Shown here in pieces: positions 1-12,208 of a stretch of DNA of 64,000 nucleotides. The position numbers were made by a program, and so were the translations under genes. The first letter of the stretch is position 1. Every line of letters starts with the position of its first letter. The DNA is from Selaginella moellendorffii (lineage: Eukaryota > Streptophyta > Lycopodiopsida > Selaginellales > Selaginellaceae), in contig NW_003314336.1 of NCBI RefSeq assembly GCF_000143415.4, positions 862,354 through 926,353 on the forward strand, read 5' to 3'. The notes beneath the pieces were generated by a model. The model was not told where the DNA came from. It did no database searches and saw only the letters and a list, made by a program, of their open reading frames with translations.

Positions 1-1344
1 GAGGAGGTTTATGATGCTTTGGAAGCGGAGGAGGTGGCGGCCGAGCCGAGCTCAAAGGTGGTGGGCTTTGCAGCACAAAGCGAGGACGATGACGAAAACG
101 TTCAGGAGGTGGCGACTTCTCCAGCAGCAGCCGATGGTGATACTGTAAAGAACGAAAGTTCAAAGCTGGTGAGGTTTGTAGCAGCAGCAACTGAAACACT
201 TGTATCGGATGATGATGGGGACGAGGACGAGTTTCAAGAGGCGAGCACAAGAACCTTGAGGTTTGCAGCGATAGAGAAACCCCTTGCAACATCGGCCAAG
301 AGGGCAGTGAGATTCCACGCACCCGAATTCGACGAATCAGAAGAAGAAGAAGACGAAGAGAAAGAACAAGTGAAGCTGGTGAGGTTCGCCGACGCCGCAG
401 CCACACCCAAGAAGAAGAAGTCGGTCCGTTTCGCCCGCGGCACCAGTGGCGGCAGCAGTCCCAGCAAGGCCAAGGTCCGGTTCGACGACGACGATGGCCC
501 CGGCGAGAAGAAGAAGGCGTCGCTCGAGTCGCCAAAGGTGGTGAGGTTCCTGCTGCCCACAATCGACGCGGTGTCCGGCAAGCCGCGCATGCGCATCTTC
601 CTGCCCGGCGTCCAGCGGGTGCGGCGCAACACCATCAAGCACAGCACCGTCCGAGTGTACCCAGACCCGCCACTGTGGCTGGTGCTCCGGCTCATGGAAA
701 CGGAGCGCTTCCGCCACTTCTCGGGCCGCGGCCGCGGAAAGGCGTGCCACATTCTGGGCGTTGCCGGGACCATTGTCTCCGCGCTGGCGCTGCTCGTCTG
801 CATGGTGCTGCTGGCGCTCTACTTTCACCTCCGCCCGCGCATCCCCCACCTCCGCATCGACGACTTCGACGTGTCCGTCATGTACGAGCTGCTGGACGAG
901 GACACGCTGTTGATGCAGCAGGTGGAGGACCGCGGGAACTACTACTTCTACAAGGGCATCGTCTACGGCATGTTCATGGTGAGCTACCGCAACCTCAACA
1001 GCGCCGTCGACTTCTACAACTATTACGTGGAGAGCTCCGTCTTCTACCAGGGCCATTTCATGGGCAAGTCGCTCGTCCACAACTTCATGGTGCCGCGCAA
1101 GTCGACCATGCCGCTCCAGTTTGTGATCTACAACGAGCTGCTGGTGCCGCTGCAGGTGGGCTACACCATGCTCAAGCAGATTGCGACGCTGCGGGTGGAC
1201 TACGTGTGCGAGTTTATCATCAAGGCGCGGATGTCGACGCTAGGCAGCATCATCACGTCGCGCTTCTTCTGGCACCGGGTCCGCTGCTCCATCGAGATGA
1301 CCGACGAGAAGATCGACCGGCTGTGCAGGGACTACAACTACTGA
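1..1344 (+). CDS. LEA-2/NHL-like membrane protein with repeated V-R-F motifs (5' partial)
   Basis: The frame is open from the first base of the window, so the true start lies upstream; the stop is TGA at 1342-1344. The N-terminal part is long, acidic and serine-rich and carries eight short motifs of the type K/R-x-V-R-F, with the K/R codon at nt 55, 163, 250, 301, 373, 418, 472 and 535. One transmembrane helix follows (about nt 754-825), then the juxtamembrane block LRPRIPHLRI and a globular C-terminal domain of about 165 residues. This layout is that of plant LEA-2 (NDR1/HIN1-like) proteins, which sit in the plasma membrane with the LEA-2 domain on the far side. The downstream gene is a paralogue sharing the TM, the RPRIPHL block and the C-terminus. 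The family call is from architecture only; molecular function is unknown. The repeated motifs resemble the RVxF docking site of protein phosphatase 1, which is inference. Confidence 0.75.
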   Translation, partial: EEVYDALEAEEVAAEPSSKVVGFAAQSEDDDENVQEVATSPAAADGDTVKNESSKLVRFVAAATETLVSDDDGDEDEFQEASTRTLRFAAIEKPLATSAKRAVRFHAPEFDESEEEEDEEKEQVKLVRFADAAATPKKKKSVRFARGTSGGSSPSKAKVRFDDDDGPGEKKKASLESPKVVRFLLPTIDAVSGKPRMRIFLPGVQRVRRNTIKHSTVRVYPDPPLWLVLRLMETERFRHFSGRGRGKACHILGVAGTIVSALALLVCMVLLALYFHLRPRIPHLRIDDFDVSVMYELLDEDTLLMQQVEDRGNYYFYKGIVYGMFMVSYRNLNSAVDFYNYYVESSVFYQGHFMGKSLVHNFMVPRKSTMPLQFVIYNELLVPLQVGYTMLKQIATLRVDYVCEFIIKARMSTLGSIITSRFFWHRVRCSIEMTDEKIDRLCRDYNY

Positions 1345-1439
1345 TGATGGAACCCGGTTGCGCTGGCGGTTGAACTTGTAGCTAGCCTACGTGGCATTTC
1401 CCATTCTTATAACCCGAGCTTCAGCTTCTCCGAAAACGT

Positions 1440-2396
1440 ATGGAGAAGACCACCACCACTCGGAGTGCCGCCGTCCTCATTGTCGATGGCCAGGACGAGA
1501 AAGCGGACAGCGCCTCCAAACTGGAGGAGCGTCGCGGTGCCATCAAAACAACAGCACCCCCGCCTCCAGCCCTGAAGAAGAAAGCAGCCTCGAGCTCGAA
1601 AGCGGTGGCAGTCCCCGCCACCCCTGCTAGTACTACCGGAGACAAGTCGGTAAGATTCGTTCTCACCGGCAAGGACGGCTCCACTCGAGTGATCCGGTTC
1701 CCGGGGGGCGTCCTCCGCAGCGTCAAGATCGGCAAGATCCCCGTGTATCCGCTGCCGGTGGTCCTGGGCCTCATGGAAACGCAGCGCTTCGCACACCTGA
1801 CCAGCGCCACCCGCCGCCGCGCCTGGAGCGCGCTCTCCTCGGCCCTTCTCGCCGTCTCGGCCCTGCTGCTCGCTGTCGCGCTCGCCATGCTGCTCGTCTA
1901 CCTCCACCTCCGCCCCCGGATCCCCCACCTCATGATCAAGGACTACAACATGGGCCTGGACGTGATCGCCATTGACTTGCATCGCAGCGGCCTCTACTTC
2001 TCGTACGAGCTTGACTTTGATGCCGAGTTCTTCATTGACTACCACAACGTCAACGCCCGCGTGGACATCCACAACGAGTACGTGGAGTCGACCGTCTTCT
2101 ACCGCGGCACCCCCGTCGGCAAGGCGATCGTGCGCCAGTTTGTGGTGCCCCGGGCCACCCGGCTGGACATCCTGGTCCACGTGGAGCTCACCACCACGCC
2201 CCTGGAGCTCAACGTCGGCTACACGCTCATCCGGGACATCGAGAACTTTGAGATGGTCTGCGAGCTCGTTGTCAAGGCCAGGATGACAACCGTCGGGAGG
2301 CTCAAGTCACCTCTCGTCTGGCTCCGTGTTCGCTGCTTCATCCTACTGCTCCACTATCAAATTATGAGCCAAAACTGCCGAAACTTCAACTTCTGA
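1440..2396 (+). CDS. LEA-2/NHL-like membrane protein, tandem paralogue
   Basis: A single-exon frame of 318 codons starts at ATG 1440, only 95 bp after the stop of the previous gene, and ends at TGA 2394-2396. Residues 1-65 are low complexity (Lys, Ala, Ser, Pro). Two V-R-F-type motifs follow, KSVRF at residues 69-73 and RVIRF at 83-87. A transmembrane helix lies at about residues 125-152, followed by LRPRIPHLMI and a C-terminal LEA-2-like domain. The C-terminal halves of the two proteins align throughout (both have FYRG/FYQG, VGYT, KARM and VRC), so this is a tandem duplication; the upstream copy has about eight motifs and this one two. The stop lies 57 bp from the stop of the convergent kinase gene. 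Function unknown; membrane location is inferred from the hydrophobic segment. Confidence 0.75.
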   Translation: MEKTTTTRSAAVLIVDGQDEKADSASKLEERRGAIKTTAPPPPALKKKAASSSKAVAVPATPASTTGDKSVRFVLTGKDGSTRVIRFPGGVLRSVKIGKIPVYPLPVVLGLMETQRFAHLTSATRRRAWSALSSALLAVSALLLAVALAMLLVYLHLRPRIPHLMIKDYNMGLDVIAIDLHRSGLYFSYELDFDAEFFIDYHNVNARVDIHNEYVESTVFYRGTPVGKAIVRQFVVPRATRLDILVHVELTTTPLELNVGYTLIRDIENFEMVCELVVKARMTTVGRLKSPLVWLRVRCFILLLHYQIMSQNCRNFNF

Positions 2397-2453
2397 GACC
2401 GAATGCTACGCGTACTTACCGTGGATAGACAGAGAAAAAAATGTACCAGAGGC

Positions 2454-5400
2454 TCAGAAAATGTCGTCCCACTTTGTGTTCGAAGGGTCCACCGGCAAGT
2501 CGTCCATGGGATCGCTTGGTTCGTCGGGTATGCACAGGCTGGTGTAATTATCTAGTTTTGCTGGAATCATCTGCAGAAGGGAAATGTAGAGTGAGTTGCA
2601 TGAGTTCAGTAAACCTTACAGGAGGCTCTTCTTTTTGCCGGAGCAGCAGCTGAAAATTAACTGACTTGGCGAAGAAGGGGTGCTCCTTGATGTCGGCAGC
2701 TCCTCGCTTTCGACAGCCGAGCCGCGTCTCAGGATTCGGGTCCAGCAGTTTCCGTACAATATCAGCAGCATCTGAGCTAACATAGGGTGGAAACTTGACA
2801 CGTCCGTCTATGATCCTTTGAAACACTAACTGGACGAAACACCGTGCAAAGTCAGGACGTAAACCAGAAAATACTTGATTACCTGCGGAGGATCTTCCCC
2901 GCGATTAAAAGCGCTTGTATTCGTTATCAACTCAAAGATGAGGCAGCCTAGAGCCCAATAATCGACAGCCTTTCCATGTCCCTGTCTTCGAATTATCTCC
3001 GGTGCCATATAATCTGGAGTCCCACACATGGAGTAGGTTCGTCGATTGTAGATACGCTTGGCAAAACCCATGTCAATAAGCTTTGGATAGCCGTTGTCTC
3101 CTATCAGAGTGTTTTCGGGCTTCAAATCACGGTAAACAATTCCTTTTCCGTGCATGTATTCCAGCCTGTGCTTGACAAGTCAACACGATTGTAAACAAAG
3201 ACATACTCTACTTACGCCAAAAGAACAGCACCGGCATAAAATGATGCCTCAGCCTCCCTCAAAGGCCCAACTTTCTCCATATGAAAGAATAACTCGCCTC
3301 CCGTGGTCAGCTCTTGAAGCAAGTAAATCTGCATGATACTCAGAAATTTCAGCTCCAAGAAATAAGTTCAACTGTGACTTACATTCTTGTCATCCTTGTA
3401 GGTTCGAATAAGCTTGGTGATAAACGGATGGTCCATTTCAGTCATAAATAGTTTCTCATTTCTGAGATGTTCTTCCTCCTGGAGTCTTATGACCTGGATC
3501 CAAACATGCTTGAATGATAAAATATCGAACTGGCTAACAGCACGTAAAAGGGCTCAGATATTGACGTATTAGAACCTTTGCCTTGCTGACACACTTCAAA
3601 GCATAATACTCGCGTGTCCGTCGGCAAAACACCAGCTTCACTTTGCCGAAGAGCCCTGCATACACACAACGAGCTTGCGTCAGGAGATAATAAAGCTCAA
3701 TTACAAGCTGTGACCTGTTCCGATAATTCCAAGTTCTTCCAAATCCTCATATCCAATTGTTTTAACAATCCCCTTTAATTCATTTTCCTTTTTACGATTT
3801 TCAATGAGCTCCCGGAGCGGTCCAAAGTTTGCCTCCAGCACTCCCTTGTCCAGGTAGAAAAGCTCTGCTCCTCCTGTAGATATCGTGCCTTTTAAGAAAA
3901 TGCCCGCTACGGACACAAGGATAGCAAACCTGGTCTGTTGGCATCCATTGTTCCCGCAACCATGGTGGAAGGCCTTGGCTCGTCATCCAAAAGAGCATTC
4001 TCTCCAAAATATGATCCCTTAGATAGAAGAATCTGGTCCCCCTTCTGTTTGCTCCCATCGGGTGTGGGAGTATGTACTGTTTCGATCACTGTTCCCTTGC
4101 TCACGATGTATAAACGATCACCGGGGTCTCCAGCTCGATACAACATTTCACCAGAATGTAGCTTTCTCACGCCCATGGAATGAGATAATAAGTCTATTTC
4201 TGAGCCAAAAAGGTAGTCTAAGCAATGTATTTTCCTGTGACAAAGCACTCGTGTAAGATAGAGTAAATAAAAGCAAGAAAGACTTGGCATTACCCGAGTA
4301 CTTTGGTATTTGTCAACCGGGTGAGTAACTCTTGAATAGGGCCAAGAATTGAAGTCAGCTTCGCAATAGTCACGGATAAACATATTGCCCTGGAAGATTC
4401 CACCACAGATGTTGTTTTGCAAGGTGGCCAGTAGCTTTCATCTTTTGCGCTTGCACGAGTTAAAAGGCATTCATCTCCAAAAACACCATAGGTCGTGAGA
4501 GTCCAAGGAGAGCTACAACTGCACAATCAAAGTAACGAGTTAAAATGAAAAACTGGAACAGCCAACCCACCCAATACTCTGACGAGGACTTCCACCTTTT
4601 CTAACTTTAGTCGATCCACCAAGGCCCTGTGAAAGACTGAGCAAGTCCTGGGTAGTCAGTGCACCCGCGACAACGTTGCTATTTCGTGGAGATTGAGGTG
4701 TACTGCCGGACTTAAGTAGTGAACCAAGCCTGCTACCCCAAAAGCCAATACCAGAGTCCCTTGGTTCCCTCACGTTTTGTCTAGAGGTGTAGGAAATATG
4801 GCTGCCACGCGGTGTCATCACCATTTCGTCGTCAGCAGACTTGGAAAGACATATAGTCCCGTTCTGAACCACGTAAATTCTAGCTTCAGGCCCCAAAACG
4901 TCACCACATTTTGTAATCTCTTCGCCTTAAGAAAGCAAAACGTATCAATAAGTGAGCTTTCAGTAGAATTAAAATAGCCTTTCAGTACCTGCGACGTGAG
5001 CGGTATCGTCAAAGTGACGGGCTAGACTGTAAAGTTGTTCAGAACTTAGCTCCAGAAATGAAGGCAATCTCTGTAAACCAAGCGCAACAAGCTGCACTTG
5101 GAGGTCCTTCCTAATATCATTAAGAAGTGCCTCAGTGAATAAACTCCGTTCAATAACAATGACAGATGTCTGGAAATCGAACACGCTTATGTTAGTCGGT
5201 ATCCCATATGAGAATGTCGGACAGCTTACATGGTCAGAGGAAGCAATGAAATTCCACGAGATGACCGTCTCGTCGTTGAGAATAAGTGCCTCACCAAGTA
5301 TTTCCAACCGCTTCATAACAGCAACAGTTTCACCACGAGAATTACGAGATGAACCTCCAGCTGCACCCCAACTTATTCTAACCTGTCCTTCCTGGATAAT

Positions 5401-7241
5401 ATAAATCTGAGAGATGAAAACCTGGTTACAAATGAATGAAAAAACACATAGTTACCCTATCCATAGACGATCCAGCTCGTAAAATAAACTGGCCGCGACG
5501 ATATGTCTCAACTTCAGCCTGACTGCTAAGCATGACAATGTCTCTCGTCGCGACCTTCTTCAAAACAGGAGCTTCTCGCAGCACCTTTTGAAACAAGATT
5601 TTAGTACCAATAACGAGCACGAAAAAGTTTCAGTAGTATACCAGCGATTTAAACAGTCATTGCAGAATGGCACCTGTGCGACTGGTGATCCAGCCAAATG
5701 ACGGCTCATGATGGACTTGAACGTTGTACGGTCTACAGCCCACACAAACGCATTTGTTGTGGCTTTGACTGTCGCATTCCGGAGGCTGTCATACATGAGA
5801 GCAAGCTCTCCAAAGAAATCTCCCGGGCTTTTCCTTGTCACAAGCACGGGTGCTTCTCTCCCCTGAAGCTATGCAACATGAACGCGAGGACATGAAGCAT
5901 GGAGCAAATCTGTACCTTCCGGACAAGAACGTCAAATTCCCCAACGTCCTGTAAAGACCGATTGAAAACATACAATGTTAAAGGCCTCAAATTTTAGAAA
6001 AGATTTGTGCATGAGGTAACGGACCTTTCAAGACTTACAATGACATAAAAATTGTCTGCAGGATCCCCTTGCTTGATAATGTTTTGTCCGGATAATACTC
6101 TGATGTCCTCGAAAGCATCCACAATTTCCTCCCTCAAGCTAGGTTCCAGATCACCGAAAAGAAAACTTGCGCTGCATGATCAGCTCATGACCAGTATTTT
6201 GTGTTGTTTGGCATATATATGCACCTTAAAATCTTGCGAAGATGCTCCCTAGTGCCTTCTGACTTCGGAATGATTCTTCTGGTATAGGCTTGCACTTTCT
6301 GAAGTCCTTTATCTCTGCACGGTGACTGAGTGAGAATAAACTAAGTCATATGGTTCATTACCAGATCTACAGTGCTAGTTACCGTATTCGTTCACGCCGT
6401 TGTTTCTGAAGAACACCTTTAACAGCCAATTTCCATGACTCTGACCAATTCCGATCCTGGCTCCTGAAACGAGATACGAGATACAATAACAACACCCAAT
6501 TTAACCAGACCTCTTCGGAAGGAAATCAGCAGAAATGCTTTCTGGCGACGTGTCTCCATCTGCTGCATCCCCCTGCAACTCTGATGCTTTATGAAAACCA
6601 CTGAGGTCGCCTGCCGAGTCTTCCTGTTCAGGATCCTGTTGCTTAGTTTGCAGGTGTGTAAGAAGGCCCGCAAATAGTTCCACAACTTGTTGCATGTCCC
6701 ATGAATCGACAGCAAGATTCAGAGGTTTTAATGCCAAGCTCATATTTTCTCGAAAGGCCGATGCATCAAACTCCTGGAGCTGGAGAAAAGTCTCTGGTGT
6801 GCATTAGCAAAAAATGTGCCACAATGCAAGCGCGCTTACCTTTGGTTGAAGAGTTTCCCACTTGGCGCACATACTAAGTGCTTGCTTGAAGACAGAGAAG
6901 TGCTGCGAGTTTAGTCTCGCAAACAAGCGCTCGGCATCTCTTGAAGCATTCACAAAGTCCTCGTCAGAGGCAATTCTTGTGAGTCCCTGTGGCAAAAAGA
7001 TTTCTATCCAATGCGATGCGAGGAAGTTTTGATGGATTACCCGCAGCGTATGCCGAAAGGTTTCAAGATTTGCATCCTCCAGAGCTGCAAGCGCAGCCTC
7101 CGTGTAGGAAACAAGCCCTAGAACGGAGGAAAGCATCGACAGTGAGAAGAATGGGAAGAAATCACGATGCGCATCACCTATAGAGCCAGAATCAGAAGAA
7201 GAGACTTCATTCCCTTCCCTCTCGTCCTCCGCCGAGCTCAT
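2454..7241 (-). CDS. cGMP-dependent-kinase-like (PKG-like) protein with four cyclic-nucleotide-binding domains
   Basis: This is a multi-exon gene of roughly 20 exons, from ATG 7239-7241 to TGA 2454-2456. The N-terminal region (about 7241-6180) is helical with no known domain. Four CNB domains follow: A (about 6160-5655) with phosphate-binding cassette FGELALMY...LRNATV; B (about 5580-5225) with GEALIL but no cassette arginine; C (about 5220-4290) with FGDECLL, a serine-rich insert and no arginine; D (about 4235-3740) with FGENALLDDEPRPST. The AGC kinase domain (about 3740-2454) has a glycine loop GTGLFGKVKL, catalytic lysine YALKC, YRDLKPEN, LIDMG in place of DFG, CGTPDYMAPE and a C-tail ending KWDDIF. 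No PP2C domain is present, unlike the PP2C-CNB-kinase fusion of flowering plants. Ligand choice (cGMP or cAMP) cannot be read: cassette A has Asn where cGMP-selective sites usually have Thr. Exon limits are by eye. Confidence 0.85.
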
Positions 7242-7497
7242 CGTTTCACACTCGAAATGCCCGCACAGATCTTACATTAGGGATTTTATTGGAACACGGA
7301 GATATTCCGGTTCAAATTGCACCGTCGGATCTGACCCAATCTCCACCGTCCAAAATGGTCGAGTAGAAAGAAACGGTTATACCCGGACGGAAAATGCCGC
7401 GTATAATTCCAAGATTATGCGCTCCTGGTACCCTAGCTGTTCTTTCTTGCCGCGGTTTGTTTGGACCTCCCCAGGAGCTCTCTTCTCTGCGCTGCAA
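7242..7497. promoter_or_regulatory. shared divergent promoter of the PKG-like kinase and centrin genes
   Basis: Only about 256 bp separate the two start codons, so both 5' UTRs and promoters must share this stretch. It contains AACGGTTA (around 7372-7379), whose reverse complement TAACCGTT matches the MYB core used by MYB3R factors (M-phase) and by the male-germline MYB DUO1. It also holds two CACCGTC motifs and a TATA-like GTATAATTCC near 7400. The motif matches are seen; their use is inference. Confidence 0.55.
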
Positions 7498-8412
<915 letters not shown>

Positions 8413-10435
8413 AAGAACATGTAGTCGCTCTAGTGCAAAACAAGCATTCGATTATAGCCACCTAGAAATCTTGTATAAGCACTGACTTGACAAATTCAAT
8501 CGAGCAAGGAACCTATCAGAATCTCCTATACCGTTGAAAGCTTTCATTGTGATTGCAGAAAAGCATTTCTGCTCGCGGTCCTACAACGCCTGCAACGAAC
8601 TGTTTGACATACTTTACCAACACTAGAGTTTGTTTCCGTTCTAGTTATGGATAGCCATACAATTTATTTCTTCGCAATCGTGGGCGAGGCATTGTAAACG
8701 AGGTCCTGGGCACTCTCTTCATGCAAGGGATACGGAGTGGGTGGGAGCAAGCGGACAACCGTTGCTAGAGCTTATGATCGCATTCGACCAGAAGCTCCAA
8801 CAGTTTCAAATTCTGGTATGCAGCATATGATACCAGTGAAACATGACCCCGGTTAAAATATTTCTCGTGCAGGAGCCTATATACTCACTCTCATGGTCAG
8901 TGTGGTGTTTTCTGAGCTTATTATGGCCGGGCAGCTTTGACCCTGGCAAGTTGTGACTGGTAAATCTGGTCACTTTCCAGAAACCAGGAGCATGTACCTC
9001 GAAAACCTCTTGTGCATAGCCTGAGCACTCTTTCGTGTAAGCGAGCAATGAGTGAGTGAGAAGAAGCTGCTAGCAAGGCTGTATTAATACTGAAGCTCTG
9101 TTTAATCTTTATGCATAATTCCAGGGTGAGAAGCTGAATGGCATCTTTCACAGGGTCTTTACCGAGTCTTCATGACAGCCAGCACTAGGTCCATTCCAAA
9201 AGCCCCTCCCAAATTTTCAAAAATCTGCCACTCTGGGAAACAAAACTGAATGTCATTGGCTTCAACTCCCATCTTTGCTGCCTGGGAGATATTGAGCAGC
9301 CACCCCCGACCCTCGATTCAGCAAGTCTTCAGCTTTTCAAGAGAAGAATGTCCATTGTTCACTTATGAATAGTATAAAGTCTTTCATGATTATGCTCAAG
9401 CTCTTGGTTTGATTGATTTAAATTGCTCTCAATAAATTATTGTGCGTTTCAAACAACAAAATTTGATTTCCTTATTAGTTAGGAAGTTTTTTTTTCTTTT
9501 GTTCTCATTTTGACAAGATTGTTTCAGCCTACATAATGTAAGTTTCAGTTTTAGAGTGTGCTTTAAAGTGTGGTTCTGCCTAATCTTTTCATTCACTTAC
9601 ATCATATTTAAAATGATAAAACTGTTTTGGTGCTATTAGAATCATTAAATTAGATGTAGTCCATAATTCCATTTTTGCAATACCAACTTAATATGCATAA
9701 CATTGCTCTCATCAGCAACAGATTAGGCTCCATTTCATCTGGAAATTCCAAATTCCATAAATTCCATAAATTCCATAATAGAGCTTTTTAATAGTTTATA
9801 TGATTATGAAAAGTCATCATTTTAAGTGTATATTAATTTTTAGATGGTAGAATAAATTAAAATATACTAGAAAGTATTTAAGAGAGTATATAAGTTATAA
9901 AAACAAGATTAATCTAGATAAATTATAATGCTAAGTGTATTCTAAATTTTATATTGCAATAATGATAAATATTAAATTTTAAAACACAAAAAAGTTTTGA
10001 GAGGATTATAAATTTTTTTAAAAAGTCTTAAAATTTGCTATATGAATATATGGAATATAAAAATATGCACTTAATCTATATATAGAATCAAATGTTTCTA
10101 ATCTAATAGCTATCAAAATCCCACTACATTAATAATTTATGAATATCCACTAACACCTTAAATCATCAAAGGATGGAAAGAAATTAAGTATTGATAGAGT
10201 TAGAATATATAAAAACATCAGAAAAAAGCATTAGTGAATCCATAAGTAGTGCAATTTCTTCTTGGTCCCTTTGTATAAAGCATTATATGCATAATTTAAA
10301 GGATCAACTTGTCGGTCAGTCCCTTTCCATTTCCCACTTTCCGGGGGAGGGACTAGCTAGGGTTTATATGGCAAAGCTTCCGGGAAGATCCTTTTCCCAT
10401 TATTTTCCCTTTTTTTTTAAAAAACGAGAACATTG
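8413..10435. other. AT-rich intergenic region, no gene seen
   Basis: The centrin 3' flank is followed by increasingly AT-rich DNA (especially 9420-10200). A short tandem repeat of ATTCCATAA units lies around 9750-9780. No open frame here shows codon structure, domain similarity or splice-supported exons. Confidence 0.6.
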
Positions 10436-10712
10436 CCCCTAGATCAAGGCTTGCAAGCCCGGCCACTAAGTCCCATTGTCCTTTGGAACTTCCTCATTAT
10501 GTGACCATATCCGTAGTCACTACACTAGAGGATTGCTCCTCCTCCTTTCCCCCATTTGGGACTTTGGGATAACATTTCGGAACACCGTGGCCCTACGCGA
10601 GCCCCATGGGTACTCTCCCCACCTTCTGCCTTTAGGTGCTCTAGCCATGGGCTTAGAGTGAGGTTCTGTTGAGCCACACTAGGTATCCAAGTAAGTAGTG
10701 CCTGCAACCCAA
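10436..10712 (-). repeat. dispersed repeat, inverted partner of 16650-16915
   Basis: The reverse complement of this stretch matches 16650-16915 almost end to end. Shared landmarks are GTGTGGCTCAACAGAACC, the block GGTGTTCCGAAATGTT, and GGACTTAGTGGCCGGGC. It carries no credible coding frame and is probably a leader or LTR-derived piece of a retroelement. The two copies face each other about 6 kb apart. Confidence 0.7.
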
Positions 10713-10739
10713 GTCTTCAAAAGACTCTATTTAAACTAG

Positions 10740-11760
10740 TGGAATAATGTTTATCAAATATTAATCCAAGAATGTAGCATCACTAACATATAACAATTGT
10801 GAAGGTAAACTTAACTTTATTAGCAATATAAAATTATGACTATATAAAATTTTATATAGTTAAACATCAATAAACTTCATGATCATCCCCTTGAAGGTGT
10901 GAATGAGCCCTTCCATCAAACCATCTATTTGTGGATAATAAGTATATACAAAATGTAGGTATCCTTAGTCGATACATTAATATGTAAAATACATTAATTG
11001 TAAACAATAAAACCATTATCTGAAAGAATTCACTCTAAACAAAAATGTTAAAACACCACTGAATTGGGGAGAAAGTATCCAACATTAGTTGTAAACTTAG
11101 TAGTAAAAACATTAACTTCCAAGCAACAAGTAGTTAATAATGATATACTTATTATAAACAATTGATTGTGGAAAAGCCTTATTTATAATACATCTTATGT
11201 CTCTCCTCTTAAGCTAATATAAAAAGAAGTAATTGATTGATGAAAGAGCCCTTATTTTATCCCTATTTATCCCATAAAGTTCCAAAGATCCATAATGATA
11301 GTATATCCAAATCTCATCCCATGATTATATATGCTACATTATTAGATTAAATGCTACAAGCTTAAATGGGATAATTAACTTTAGTTTTCATTTGCAACAC
11401 AAGGGGGAGTATTACAAGCTTGGCACCAAACATAACTATGCATAAATCAATTGATAGCACGTTACATTATAAACTAATAGAAAGATTTATGCAATTTCCA
11501 AAACACATGATGATGTATTATGTGTCAAAATAGGAGAGGAGTCATGGTAAGTATAGAGAAAACATGGAATAAAAATTGGAAACATCACCAATTGAAAATA
11601 ATCATTAGGATTAGTCTTCAAAAAATAAAGATTGATATTGAAAATGTAAATGTTAAAATAAAAAAGTATCAATAAGTGATTCAAAATTCTTAAACCCATA
11701 ACAAAGTTTTTGAATTCATATATTAACCTTTTGAACCTCATGAACTTCATTTAGAAAAAG
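10740..11760 (-). pseudogene. decayed Ty3/Gypsy integrase fragment
   Basis: Read on the minus strand, about 10952-10868 gives TYYPQIDGLMEGLIHTF, matching the YHPQTDGLVERFxRTL block of Gypsy integrases. Sequence at about 11180-11125 gives FPQSIVYNKYIII, matching the FPRSxxGNEYII block of the integrase core. Frames are full of stops, and the changes are mostly those expected from C-to-T decay. The same region recurs in the copy at 53880-56500. The remnant is split by a solo LTR at 11184-11338. Confidence 0.65.
11184..11338 (-). mobile_element. solo LTR of the TRIM family, with TTATT target duplication
   Basis: The 155-bp sequence aligns with the 162-bp LTRs of the intact TRIM at 14044-14762, from its altered TGTAGCGCACC end to ATGCTACA. 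It is flanked on both sides by TTATT (11179-11183 and 11339-11343), a 5-bp target-site duplication. Most differences from the intact LTR are C-to-T or G-to-A. It sits inside Ty3/Gypsy integrase remains; the second Gypsy copy (about 54640) lacks it. Confidence 0.8.
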
Positions 11761-12208
11761 TAAATCTAACTTTACATTTTGTAACTACTAAACATCAAGC
11801 TTAGTAACTGCTGACACTTTGTATGTAACACACTCTATCACTCTCCTCTTAACCCATATACATGTGCTATACTTGCAGTTATTATACTCATATATTTAAA
11901 CAAAAGAGCTAGTATAATAATAGCATATGCTAAAAATGCTTATTCTAGGTATATGCCAAGATTTAACAATTGAGATATATGTGATAGCAAGTGTGAGAGA
12001 TTTGTGAAGATACATAATACATTACACAATTCACAATTGATATATATCTTTGTTGTGTGTGGGTTATAACACGAAGATTGGATTTTAAGGCAGAAGGATG
12101 GTTTTGAAGTGGAAATAGATTCCCATGACTGTGAGGTATATATCTTGTGCAACATTTCTATAGTAGAATTGTACTTTAATAGTGGAAGATGAATATGGGA
12201 TGCCAATA

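Noticed and set aside
2441-2653. Small plus-strand frame after the second LEA-2-like gene
   Set aside because: It overlaps the last exons of the minus-strand kinase, whose C-tail (ending KWDDIF) is well supported.
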